Assembly (NCBI RefSeq): GCF_000373645.1
Contig: NZ_KB892019.1
Span: 114 to 64,113, forward strand
DNA length: 64,000 bases
DNA from: Streptomyces sp. ATexAB-D23
Lineage (GTDB): Bacteria; Actinomycetota; Actinomycetes; Streptomycetales; Streptomycetaceae
Direction of reading: 5' to 3'
Shown here: positions 33,560 through 41,572 of the stretch, in pieces
How the letters are laid out: each line of letters starts with the position of its first letter
Numbering within the stretch: position 1 is the stretch's first letter
Notes under the pieces: model-generated
Seen by the model: the letters and a program-made list of their open reading frames with translations, nothing else
Database searches by the model: none
Told to the model about the DNA's origin: nothing
Translations under genes and position numbers: made by a program

Positions 33560-35605
33560 ATGCCGCACACCCCTCGCGCGACTGCCCCGAAGGGTCTGCA
33601 CCAGCTGGCCTTCGGCGGCGACTACAACCCCGAGCAGTGGCCCGAGGAGGTCTGGCACGAGGACATGCGCCTCATGCGGGAGGCCGGCGTCACCCTGGTC
33701 AGCGTCGGGATCTTCTCCTGGGCGCTCCTGGAACCCGACCCCGGCAGGTACGACTTCGGCTGGCTCGACCGGCTCCTGGACCTGCTGCACGTCAACGGCA
33801 TCCGCGCCGACCTCGGTACCCCCACCGTCGCCCCGCCCGCCTGGTTCTACCGCGACCACCCCGAGGCCCTGCCCGTCAGCAGGGAGGGGACGCGGTACGC
33901 CTTCGGCTCACGCGGCGCGATCTGCCACAGCAACCCCGACTACCGGGCCGCCGCCGCGAACATCACCGAACAGCTCGCCCGCCGGTACGCGAACCACCCG
34001 GCCCTCGCCCTGTGGCACGTCCACAACGAGTACGGCGTCCCCGTCAGCGCCTGCTACTGCGAGAGCTGCGCCGCCCACTTCCGCCGCTGGCTCACCGCCC
34101 GGCACGGCAGCGTGGACGCCGTCAACGAGGCCTGGGGCACCGCCTTCTGGGGCCAGCGCTACCGGGGCTTCGACGAGATCGACCCGCCCCGCGCGACCCC
34201 GACCGTCGGCAACCCCGCCCAGCAGCTGGACTACGCCCGCTTCGCCGACGCCACCATGCGCGAGAACTTCCGCGCCGAACGCGACATCCTGCACCGGCTC
34301 GCCCCCGGCATCCCCGTCACCACCAACTTCATGACCGCCCTCAGTCAGTGCGAGTCCGTCGACTACTGGGCCTGGGGCCGCGAGGTCGACCTCGTCTCCA
34401 ACGACCACTACCTGATCACCGACGGCCGCCGCACCCACGTCAACCTCGCCATGGCCGCCGACCTGACCCGCTCGGTCGCGGGCGGCGCCCCCTGGCTGCT
34501 CCTGGAGCACTCGGCCGGCGGCGTCAACTGGCAGCCCCGCAACCCCGCCAAGCGCCCCGGCGAGATGGCCCGCAACAGCCTCTCCCATGTCGCCCGGGGC
34601 TCCGACGGCGCGATGTTCTTCCAGTGGCGGCAGTCCCGGCGCGGCGCCGAGAAGTTCCACTCGGCGATGCTCCCGCACGCCGGCACCGACTCCCGGATCT
34701 GGCGCGAGGTCTCCCGGCTCGGCGCCGGCCTCGCCGTGCTGGACGAGATCCGCTCCACCCGGACCGTGGCGGACCTGGCCATGGTCTGGGACTGGCAGTC
34801 CTGGTGGGCGCAGTCCCTGGAGTGGCGCCCCAGCCAGGACCACGACGCCCGCGAGCGCGCCGACTCCTTCTACGCCGCGTTCTTCGACCGCCACCTCACC
34901 GTCGACTTCGCCCACCCCGACGCCGACCTGTCCGGCTACCCCCTGGTCGTCGTCCCGGCCCTCTACCTCGCCACCGAGGAGACCGGCCGCAACCTGCGCC
35001 GGTACGTGGAGGGCGGCGGCACCCTCGTCGTCTCGTACTTCTCCGGCATCGTCGACACGAACGACGCCGTGCACCCCGGGGCCTGCCCAGGCGCGCTCCG
35101 GGACGTCCTCGGGCTGACCGTCGAGGAGTTCGCACCGCTCGGCGAGGGGGAGACGGTCCGGCTGGTCTCCCCCGAGGGCGCACCCGAGGGTCCGGAACTC
35201 ACCGGGGACCTCTGGTCCGACGTGGTGATCCCGCGCGGTGCCGAGACGATGTGGTCCTACGCCGACGGCATCGCGGCCGGCCGCCCCGCCGTCACCCGCC
35301 ACCGCCTCGGCGAGGGCAGCGCCTGGTACGTCTCCACCCGGCTGAGCGGCGCGGACCTGGACGCGGTGCTCGACCGGGCCTGCGAGGACGCCCGCATCGC
35401 GTCCCGCACCTCGCTCCCGTACGACGTCGAGGTGGTGCGCCGCACCGGGGACACCGGCAGCTACCTCTTCGTGATCAACCACTCCGACACCGACGCCGGC
35501 GTGGCGCTGGAGGCACCCGGCACCGAACTCCTCACCGGCGAGCCCGCCGCGGACAAGCTCGCCGTTCCGGCGGGGGCGGTCCGCGTCGTACGGCTCGACG
35601 GCTGA
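33560..35605 (+). CDS. Beta-galactosidase, glycoside hydrolase family 42
   Basis: 681 residues, full length for GH42: TIM barrel (about 1-390), trimerisation domain with a Rossmann-like fold (400-610) and a small beta domain. The acid/base is E157 in WHVHNEYG, and the likely nucleophile is E316 in LLLEHSAGG. Four cysteines (C122 in AICHSN; C165, C167, C170 in CYCESC) match the zinc site of many GH42 enzymes. There is no signal peptide, so it cleaves imported galacto-oligosaccharides. ATG 33560 has AGGAG upstream. The next 150 bases preserve the tail of a GH53 galactanase, its usual partner. Confidence 0.93.
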   Translation: MPHTPRATAPKGLHQLAFGGDYNPEQWPEEVWHEDMRLMREAGVTLVSVGIFSWALLEPDPGRYDFGWLDRLLDLLHVNGIRADLGTPTVAPPAWFYRDHPEALPVSREGTRYAFGSRGAICHSNPDYRAAAANITEQLARRYANHPALALWHVHNEYGVPVSACYCESCAAHFRRWLTARHGSVDAVNEAWGTAFWGQRYRGFDEIDPPRATPTVGNPAQQLDYARFADATMRENFRAERDILHRLAPGIPVTTNFMTALSQCESVDYWAWGREVDLVSNDHYLITDGRRTHVNLAMAADLTRSVAGGAPWLLLEHSAGGVNWQPRNPAKRPGEMARNSLSHVARGSDGAMFFQWRQSRRGAEKFHSAMLPHAGTDSRIWREVSRLGAGLAVLDEIRSTRTVADLAMVWDWQSWWAQSLEWRPSQDHDARERADSFYAAFFDRHLTVDFAHPDADLSGYPLVVVPALYLATEETGRNLRRYVEGGGTLVVSYFSGIVDTNDAVHPGACPGALRDVLGLTVEEFAPLGEGETVRLVSPEGAPEGPELTGDLWSDVVIPRGAETMWSYADGIAAGRPAVTRHRLGEGSAWYVSTRLSGADLDAVLDRACEDARIASRTSLPYDVEVVRRTGDTGSYLFVINHSDTDAGVALEAPGTELLTGEPAADKLAVPAGAVRVVRLDG

Positions 35606-35606
35606 G

Positions 35607-35762
35607 GCACCCATCCGGCAGCCGCACCGGGAGCCGGCCTGGACCGCCGTCAGCGGCAGCGGCCGGGACCCGGCCGATCAGGCGTCGGGCAACGCCGGGG
35701 AGAACCAGGCCCTGTTCGGCTACGACACGAAGCCGCTCCCGGCGGCGAACCGGCTCTCCACA
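35607..35762 (+). pseudogene. C-terminal remnant of a GH53 arabinogalactan endo-1,4-beta-galactanase
   Basis: Immediately after the beta-galactosidase stop, one frame reads EPAWTAVSGSGRDPADQ at 35631-35681, then ASGNAGENQALFGYD and TKPLPAANRLS to about 35755. GH53 enzymes end with a closely similar stretch (GxWDPxDPASGNAWENQALFD). Key tryptophans are replaced (R for W, G for W) and there is no start, catalytic region or proper stop, so this is a leftover of about 45 codons. It shows that the operon once encoded the secreted galactanase that makes the substrates of the GH42 enzyme. Family recognition is from memory of the motif. Confidence 0.7.
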
Positions 35763-35774
35763 GGTAGCCGCGGG

Positions 35775-36800
35775 TCACGCCTGCGGGGCGGCGTCGAGCG
35801 GGGCGCCGTGCCACTTCCACGAGGTGACGCGCTCGCGGCCAGGCAGGTCGCCGCGGCCGGTGGACCAGAGCAGGACGGCCCACCGGTCCGCGTCGTCCGG
35901 GGCGTCGGGGAAGAGCCGGGCCAGCACCCGGTCGCACAGCGCGGCGGGCGGCTCCCAGGAGACGCGCAGGCCCGACGCGATGTCATGGGCGTGCACCAGG
36001 GTCTCCACGACGCCCATGGCCGCGAAGCCCTCCGGGTCGGAGACCCCGTACCCGTGGTACGAGCGGAGGGCCGGCGAGGCCGTACGCACCATCGCCGCCA
36101 GCAGCGCGCCGCTCGCCTCCAGGGTCTGGAGCAGCCCCGCCGTGCCGGCCTCCGGGTCGGCGAAGACCGCGTTCCACGGTCCGCCCTCGCGCCGGGGTCC
36201 CCAGTGGTAGGGCACCTCCGTCTCCAGCGGCGGAGTGCGCGGGCCGAGTTGGACGGCGTACGCGAACAGGTCGTCGCTCAGATGCTCCGCGGTCTCCCAG
36301 CAGTCCCAGGTCAGCGTGGAGGCCGGGACACGCCAGTCGGCGTCCGCGGCGGCGGCGAGGGTGTCGACCGTCAGCCGTACCGCCTCGGTCACGTCGTCGG
36401 CGGTGACCGGCAGGCGCGTACCGGTGAGCGCGGCCCGTTCAGCGGCGCCGCACTCCACGCAGAACTCGTTGCCCTCCGGGTCGGCCAGGGTCGCCCAGCC
36501 GCGGCCGTTCGGCTTGCGGTGGTCGGCGACCAGGGTGGCGCCGAGGGCCAGCAGCCGTTCGACCTCCTCGTCCCGGGTGCGGTCGTCGGGCTGGACATCC
36601 AGGTGGACGCGGTTCTTGGTGGCCTTCGGGTCGGGCACGGTGACGAACAGGAGGGCCGCGCCGGGCGTTTCGAGCAGCGCCTCGGGATCACCGGGAAAGT
36701 CGTCGTCGGCGAGCGATCCGCCCAGCACCCGCGCCCAGAACGATCCGAGCTCGTAGGCGTCCGCGCAGTCGACGGTGACGTGATGTACGTGAGAGGTCAT
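35775..36800 (-). CDS. Fusion of a VOC (glyoxalase-like) domain and a maleylpyruvate isomerase/DinB-like domain
   Basis: 341 residues. Residues 1-120 form a VOC domain (HHVTVDCADAYELGSFWARVLGG, then VHLDVQPDD and GNEFCVEC at the end). Residues 130-330 form a mycothiol-dependent isomerase-like four-helix domain (STLTWDCWETAEHLSDDLFAYA with the metal-ligand histidine, and ETLVHAHDI with two more). Such fusions are common in actinomycetes and may use mycothiol or a metal, but the reaction is unknown. It reads against the beta-galactosidase operon. Confidence 0.8.
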   Translation of the reverse strand: MTSHVHHVTVDCADAYELGSFWARVLGGSLADDDFPGDPEALLETPGAALLFVTVPDPKATKNRVHLDVQPDDRTRDEEVERLLALGATLVADHRKPNGRGWATLADPEGNEFCVECGAAERAALTGTRLPVTADDVTEAVRLTVDTLAAAADADWRVPASTLTWDCWETAEHLSDDLFAYAVQLGPRTPPLETEVPYHWGPRREGGPWNAVFADPEAGTAGLLQTLEASGALLAAMVRTASPALRSYHGYGVSDPEGFAAMGVVETLVHAHDIASGLRVSWEPPAALCDRVLARLFPDAPDDADRWAVLLWSTGRGDLPGRERVTSWKWHGAPLDAAPQA

Positions 36801-36849
36801 TCGCCCACTGTCGCCGCCGGACCGTGCCGCGGTCCAGCGAGTTGATTCC

Positions 36850-36873
36850 GGTGCCGGTGCCGGTGCCGGTGCC
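36850..36873. repeat. GGTGCC hexamer repeat
   Basis: Four exact tandem copies of GGTGCC in the gap between two minus-strand genes. No coding use is evident. Confidence 0.85.
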
Positions 36874-36897
36874 CGCGGACGGCCGCCCCGGGACCGG

Positions 36898-37848
36898 TCA
36901 CCTCCGTTCCTCCACGGTGTACGGCCGCCGTCCCCGCCCCTCCTCGTCCGGGCCCCAGAAGTCGGTGTACTCCGCGTCGTCGACCGAGCCGGAGACCCGG
37001 AAGACGCCGACGGGGGTACTGGGCTCCTTCACCTGGAGCGAGCGCTGCTCGCCCTTCGCGTCGATGTAGTCCACCCTCAGGTGGTACTCGACGTACTCCT
37101 CGCCCAGGAGCTTCGCCTCCACGGCCATGACGAAGCCCTTTCCCGCTTCGAGGACCTGTGACGTGCTGGCGAAGTACGGCCTTCCGGCCCGGGTGAACGT
37201 GGGAGACCGCTCGTCCAGGTCCAGCCTGACCTCGACGCTCTCCTCGGCCTCGCCTCCGAGGGGTTCGATCATCGTGGCGTGGAGCGCCCCGGAGCGGCGC
37301 GTGATCACGGGGACGATGTCGACGACCCGGACCGTGGAGGAGGAGACATTGGTGACGGCGATCTTGTACGCGGTCTTGTGTATCGAGGTGGCCCGGATCT
37401 TCCGCAGCAGGCTGTTCCATTCCTCCTGGGTCGCGTTTCCATGGGTCACCGCGTCCGTGTCCGCGCCCGTCACGCGGTGCTCGGAGACGAGGAAGGTGCC
37501 GCCCTCCTCCGGTATGACCGCCACCTTGACCGGGACCGCCGGGTCCGGGCGCGACGACGCGGGTGCCGGCGACGTCCCGTCCTGCGGCGCGGCGGGGGCC
37601 GGTGACGTCCCGTCCCGCGGCGCGGCGGGGGCCGGTTTCCCGTCACCGCTCAGCGCGTCCGTGACGGCGTCCTGGAGTGTGGTGCCCAGGCCGGTGATGA
37701 GGCCGACGATCACGGCGGACACCCCGGCCAGCACCGACGCGGTGATGACCGTACGGGCCGAATTCCGCTCGGCCGGCGGGCCGTCCGTGCTCCGTCGCCG
37801 TTCGGACACCCGTCGGAGGCGCTCGCCCTGACCGGTCCGTCGCGCCAT
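36898..37848 (-). CDS. Hypothetical single-pass membrane protein
   Basis: 316 residues. A basic cytoplasmic N-terminus is followed by one membrane helix (TVITASVLAGVSAVIVGLITGLG, about 33-55). Then comes a Pro/Ala linker with a duplicated unit (DGTSPAPA occurs twice, in tandem at DNA level near 37560-37635), and an extracytoplasmic domain of about 210 residues rich in beta strands. The domain is not recognised. ATG 37848 lies after an eight-G run; the frame extends ten codons further (MCDCVCGGGT) into simple sequence and is not preferred. No operon partner. Confidence 0.7.
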   Translation of the reverse strand: MARRTGQGERLRRVSERRRSTDGPPAERNSARTVITASVLAGVSAVIVGLITGLGTTLQDAVTDALSGDGKPAPAAPRDGTSPAPAAPQDGTSPAPASSRPDPAVPVKVAVIPEEGGTFLVSEHRVTGADTDAVTHGNATQEEWNSLLRKIRATSIHKTAYKIAVTNVSSSTVRVVDIVPVITRRSGALHATMIEPLGGEAEESVEVRLDLDERSPTFTRAGRPYFASTSQVLEAGKGFVMAVEAKLLGEEYVEYHLRVDYIDAKGEQRSLQVKEPSTPVGVFRVSGSVDDAEYTDFWGPDEEGRGRRPYTVEERR

Positions 37849-38005
37849 GGTTCCCCCCCCACACACACAGTCACACACACATTCGGAGCTCCATGATTCT
37901 AATGGGGTGTCCGGCGGCGGCCCAGGGGGTTGTCCGGTGTGCGGTGATCAAGCCGAAGGGCGGTACGCGCAGCCGCGTACCGCCCCAACAGGCCTTTCGG
38001 GAAAG

Positions 38006-38899
38006 CTACTTCACCGGCGTGAAGTCGCGCGCCCCGATGAACTCCGGGCGGCGGATCGGAGCCGCGAAGGGCTCCTGGGCCGTGTTCTCCACACTGTTGA
38101 ACACGATGAACACGTTGCTGCGCGGATACGGGGTGATGTTGTCGCCCGAGCCGTGCATCGCGTTGCAGTCGAACCAGGTCGCCGAACCGGCCCTGCCCGT
38201 GAAGAGCTTGATGCCGTGCCGGTCGGCCATCTTCGTCAGCGCCTCGTCGGACGGGGTGCCGGCGTCCTGCATCTGGAGCGACTTCTTGTAGTTGTCCTTC
38301 GGCGTCTCACCCGCGCATCCGAGGAACGACTTGTGCGAACCGGGCATGATCATCAGCCCGCCGTTGGTGTCGTAGTTCTCGGTCAGCGCGATCGACACGG
38401 ACACCGTCCGCATGTTCGGCAGACCGTCCTCGGCGTGCCAGGTCTCGAAGTCCGAGTGCCAGTAGAACCCCGAGGCACCGAAACCGGGCTTGACGTTGAT
38501 CCGCGACTGGTGGACGTAGACGTCCGAGCCGAGGATCTGGCGGGCCCGGCCCACCACCCGCTCGTCGCTGACCAGCCGGGCGAAGACCTCGCTGATCCGG
38601 TGGACCTCGAAGACCGACCGTACGGACTGCGACTTCGGCTCGATGATCGAGCGCTCGTCCGCGCGTACGGCGGGATCGGCGATCAGGCGCTCCAGCTCGG
38701 CGTGGTAGCCGGCCACCTCGTCCGGGGCGATCAGCTGCTCGACGGTGAGGAAGCCGTCGTGCTCGTAGCCCTGCAGTTCCTTCGCGGTGATGGGACCCGG
38801 CGCGCCCGGCGCGGACCAGATGACCGGGTCCTGGCGGGGAGTGGTCATCTCGGCGGCGCCGCGCGAGGGGTACAGGTCGTTGCGTGCGTCGGTGGTCAT
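38006..38899 (-). CDS. ectD: Ectoine hydroxylase EctD
   Basis: 297 residues, usual EctD length. This is a non-haem Fe(II)/2-oxoglutarate dioxygenase of the PhyH group that converts ectoine to 5-hydroxyectoine. The family signature around FYWHSDFETWHAEDG carries the iron ligands H and D, and the third ligand is in CNAMHGSGDN; the arginine in PYPRSNVF binds 2-oxoglutarate. It is the last gene of the ect operon, starting 4 bases after ectC with GAGGAGGG overlapping the ectC end. Confidence 0.96.
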   Translation of the reverse strand: MTTDARNDLYPSRGAAEMTTPRQDPVIWSAPGAPGPITAKELQGYEHDGFLTVEQLIAPDEVAGYHAELERLIADPAVRADERSIIEPKSQSVRSVFEVHRISEVFARLVSDERVVGRARQILGSDVYVHQSRINVKPGFGASGFYWHSDFETWHAEDGLPNMRTVSVSIALTENYDTNGGLMIMPGSHKSFLGCAGETPKDNYKKSLQMQDAGTPSDEALTKMADRHGIKLFTGRAGSATWFDCNAMHGSGDNITPYPRSNVFIVFNSVENTAQEPFAAPIRRPEFIGARDFTPVK

Positions 38900-38903
38900 G
38901 GGC

Positions 38904-39302
38904 TCAGCCCTCCTCGGTCAGCAGTGGATAGACACCGTTCTCGTCGTGCTCCTCCCGTCCGGTGACCGGCGGGTTGAAGACGCAGACGCAGCGGAAGTCC
39001 GTCTTGGGACGCATCGTGTGGTGCTCGTGGCCGTTGAGCAGATACATCGTGCCCGGCGTGATCCAGTGCTTCTCACCTGTCTCGTCGTTGGTCAGCTCGG
39101 CCTCGCCCTCCACACACAGGACCGCCTCGATGTGGTTCGCGTACCACATCGACGTCTCGGTCCCGGCGTACATCGTGGTCTCGTGGAGCGAGAAGCCGAC
39201 CTTCTCCTGGGCGAGCACGATGCGCTTGCTCTCCCAGGTGCCGGAAGCGGCCTTCACATGCCGGTCGGTGTTCTCGATGTCGGCGAACGATCGGACGATC
39301 AC
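38904..39302 (-). CDS. ectC: L-ectoine synthase EctC
   Basis: 132-residue cupin that cyclises N-gamma-acetyl-diaminobutyrate to ectoine. It begins MIVRSFADIENTDRHV as in other EctC proteins and has the conserved ETSMWYANHIEAVLCVEGE and HWITPGTMYLLNGHEHH cupin motifs. GTG start at 39302; the gap to ectB holds a perfect 28-base palindrome, so expression of ectCD may be tuned separately from ectAB. Confidence 0.97.
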   Translation of the reverse strand: MIVRSFADIENTDRHVKAASGTWESKRIVLAQEKVGFSLHETTMYAGTETSMWYANHIEAVLCVEGEAELTNDETGEKHWITPGTMYLLNGHEHHTMRPKTDFRCVCVFNPPVTGREEHDENGVYPLLTEEG

Positions 39303-39340
39303 GGTGGCTCGGTGCCTTTCTCTCTACGACGTGTTACGTG

Positions 39341-39368
39341 CCGGGGGGCCGCCGCGGCGGCCCCCCGG
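39341..39368. repeat. Perfect 28-base palindrome between ectB and ectC
   Basis: The stretch CCGGGGGGCCGCC followed by GC and its exact complement is a perfect palindrome, giving a 12-13 bp all-GC stem with almost no loop in RNA. It lies 5 bases beyond the ectB stop and 38 bases before ectC. Confidence 0.9.
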
Positions 39369-39373
39369 TGGTC

Positions 39374-40636
39374 TCAGGCGGTCTCGCGGACGGCGCGGGC
39401 CAGCGTGCGCAGGCCCTCGTCCAGCTCCTCCGGAGTGATGGTGAGCGGCGGCAGCAGCTTCACGACCTCGCTCTGCGGGCCCGAGGTCTCCAGCAGCAGC
39501 CCCAGCTGGAACGCGCGGGCGCAGACGGCCGAAGCGCGCGCCGGGTCCTCGAACTCCAGGCCCCAGACCAGGCCCCGGCCGCGGAAGCGCGCGGTCTCGT
39601 GCTCGCCGCAGATGGCCAGCATCGTCTGCTCGACCTGCTCGCCCCTGGCCAGCGTCTGCTTCTCCATCTGGCCGTCCGACCAGTAGGCGTCGAGCGCGGC
39701 GGCGGCGGTGACGAACGCCGGGTTGTTGCCCCGGAAGGTGCCGTTGTGCTCGCCCGGCTCCCAGACGTCCAGCTCCGGCTTGAACAGGCACAGGGACATG
39801 GGCAGCCCGTAGCCGCTGATGGACTTCGACAGCGTCACGATGTCCGGCGTGATGCCGGCCTCCTCGAAGGAGAAGAAGCCGCCGGTACGGCCGCAGCCCA
39901 TCTGGATGTCGTCGACGATCAGCAGCATGTCCTGGCGGTGGCACAGGTCCTGGAGCGCGCGCAGCCACTCGGCGCGGGCCACGTTGATGCCGCCCTCGCC
40001 CTGGACCGTCTCCACGATCACGGCGGCCGGGTGGTTGAGGCCGGAGCCCTGGTCCTCCAGCAGCCGCTCGAACCAGAGGAAGTCCGGGACCTGGCCGTCG
40101 AAGTAGTTGTCGAACGGCATCGGCGTGCCGTGCACCAGCGGGATGCCGGCGCCGGCCCGCTTGAAGGCGTTGCCGGTCACGGCCAGTGAACCGAGCGACA
40201 TGCCGTGGAAGGCGTTGGTGAACGAGACGACGGACTCGCGGCCCTTGACCTTACGGGCCAGCTTCAGCGCCGACTCGACGGCGTTGGTGCCCGTCGGGCC
40301 GGGGAACATCACCTTGTACGGCAGGTCGCGGGGCCGCAGGACGACGTTCTGGAAGGTTTCGAGGAAGGCCCGTTTGGCGGTGGTCGCCATGTCGAGGCCG
40401 TGCGTGATGCCGTCGCGTTCGATGTAGTCGATCAGCGCGCGCTTGAGCACGGGGTTGTTGTGGCCGTAGTTGAGCGAGCCGGCGCCGGCGAAGAAGTCCA
40501 GGTACGAGTGGCCGTCCTCGTCGGTCAGCCGGGCGCCCTGGGCGCGGTCGAAGACGGCGGGCCAGCCGCGGCAGTAGCTCCGTACCTCGGACTCAAGGGT
40601 CTCGAAGACACTGAGGGCGGGCGGGGTGATGGTCAC
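39374..40636 (-). CDS. ectB: Diaminobutyrate-2-oxoglutarate aminotransferase EctB
   Basis: 420 residues, class III PLP aminotransferase that makes L-2,4-diaminobutyrate from aspartate semialdehyde. Recognisable segments: NYGHNNPVLK, FTNAFHGMSLGSLAVTGN, IVDDIQMGCGRTGGFFSFE (cofactor aspartate) and TLSKSISGYGLP (PLP lysine). GTG 40636 has AGGAG upstream. It lies 86 bases downstream of ectA on the same strand. Confidence 0.97.
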   Translation of the reverse strand: MTITPPALSVFETLESEVRSYCRGWPAVFDRAQGARLTDEDGHSYLDFFAGAGSLNYGHNNPVLKRALIDYIERDGITHGLDMATTAKRAFLETFQNVVLRPRDLPYKVMFPGPTGTNAVESALKLARKVKGRESVVSFTNAFHGMSLGSLAVTGNAFKRAGAGIPLVHGTPMPFDNYFDGQVPDFLWFERLLEDQGSGLNHPAAVIVETVQGEGGINVARAEWLRALQDLCHRQDMLLIVDDIQMGCGRTGGFFSFEEAGITPDIVTLSKSISGYGLPMSLCLFKPELDVWEPGEHNGTFRGNNPAFVTAAAALDAYWSDGQMEKQTLARGEQVEQTMLAICGEHETARFRGRGLVWGLEFEDPARASAVCARAFQLGLLLETSGPQSEVVKLLPPLTITPEELDEGLRTLARAVRETA

Positions 40637-40722
40637 AGCGGGTCTCCTGCGTGAGGTGGTGTGACGGGCGGCGGTGAAGGTTGGCTGCGGCGGGCCTGCG
40701 GCCCGGCGGGGGAAGTGCCTGC

Positions 40723-41253
40723 TCAGGCGTGGAACGGGCCGATGCGGTAGAGCACTTCCGGCAGATGGGTGCCTTCGGGGAACAGGCCGCCGTCGAAGAG
40801 CACCTCGCGCTCCAGAGCCACGTCGTGGCGCTGCGCGTAGGAGGTGAACAGGCGGTCCGATGCGGTGTTGTCCGGGGTGACGGTCGTCTCGACCGAGGCC
40901 AGACCCTGTTCGGCGGCGACGCGCGCGGTCAGGGAGTCCAGCAGCTTCGCCGCCAGACCGGTCCCGCGGTGGCCGTGGTCGACGGCCACCTGCCAGACGA
41001 CGAGGGTCTCGGGTCGGTCGGGCCTGATGTACCCCGTCACGAAGGCGACCGGGTCACCGGTCTCGTCGCGAGCGACCACGGAGGTCGCGGCGAAGTCACG
41101 ACACCACAGCAGGTAGCTGTACGAGGAGTTGAGGTCCAGTACCTCGGAGTCGCGGGCGATGCGCCAGATCGCGGCTCCGTCCTCCACTCGTGGGGTGTCG
41201 ATGGTGATGAATTCGCTTCGGGCACTTGCAAAATCTGCTGGTGCGGCGGTCAT
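40723..41253 (-). CDS. ectA: L-2,4-diaminobutyrate acetyltransferase EctA
   Basis: 176 residues, GNAT fold. It acetylates the gamma-amino group of diaminobutyrate, the first committed ectoine step. Signature LDLNSSYSYLLWCRDF and the acetyl-CoA loop HRGTGLAAKLL are present, and ETTVTPDNTASDRLFTSYA is typical of EctA. No Shine-Dalgarno site is obvious before the ATG at 41253. It is the first gene of the operon; the upstream 300 bases are AT-rich for this genome and likely hold osmotic control signals. Confidence 0.97.
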   Translation of the reverse strand: MTAAPADFASARSEFITIDTPRVEDGAAIWRIARDSEVLDLNSSYSYLLWCRDFAATSVVARDETGDPVAFVTGYIRPDRPETLVVWQVAVDHGHRGTGLAAKLLDSLTARVAAEQGLASVETTVTPDNTASDRLFTSYAQRHDVALEREVLFDGGLFPEGTHLPEVLYRIGPFHA

Positions 41254-41516
41254 GGCAATTGAATTTACCCAGCAAATTTCGAAATTGCATCGACGTCAGG
41301 GGTTGGGCGGGAAGCTTCTCTGTGTTATCAGGCGGGTGCGCGCACCAGCGCGAATCGCTTCCGCTTCCTCCCGTTTTGACCCTCATTTATCGGGCAAATC
41401 GCCGTGTGTGTGGAGTCGGTCACAAGCTCATAACTCTCTCCACACACAACCGAAATGCGCCCCACGAGTCCCTCTGGAACTGGGGTGTTTAGCCTCGGGG
41501 AAAGCGGGCAGAAGAA
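41254..41516 (-). promoter_or_regulatory. Upstream region of the ect operon with an 11-base inverted repeat
   Basis: This non-coding gap is AT-richer than its surroundings. It holds a perfect inverted repeat, TGTGTGTGGAG at 41406-41416 and CTCCACACACA at 41439-41449, with a 22-base loop containing CTCATAACTC, about 155 bases upstream of ectA. No clear -35/-10 pair was identified. The repeat could be an operator or an RNA hairpin. Confidence 0.5.
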
Positions 41517-41552
41517 TGCGGGGAGCTGCTCTGAATAAGGCAGCTCCCCGCA
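41517..41552 (-). terminator. Terminator of the aminotransferase gene
   Basis: Perfect 13-base arms TGCGGGGAGCTGC and GCAGCTCCCCGCA with a 10-base loop, 20 bases downstream of the stop of the leftward gene at 41573. It insulates that gene from the ect promoter region. Confidence 0.85.
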
Positions 41553-41572
41553 TTTATGGATGACGTCGCGAT

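Noticed and set aside
36898..37848. Assignment of the hypothetical membrane protein as a serine/threonine kinase-associated or anti-sigma protein
   Set aside because: Single membrane helix and linker only; no kinase, zinc or sigma-binding motif and no partner gene nearby.
37848..37878. Ten-codon N-terminal extension MCDCVCGGGT of the membrane protein
   Set aside because: Encoded by a CA/GT simple repeat and a G run; the G run instead serves as ribosome site for the ATG at 37848.
41226..41492. 88-codon plus-strand frame in the ect upstream region
   Set aside because: No ribosome site, atypical codon use and no recognisable feature; it overlaps the ectA start and inverted repeat.
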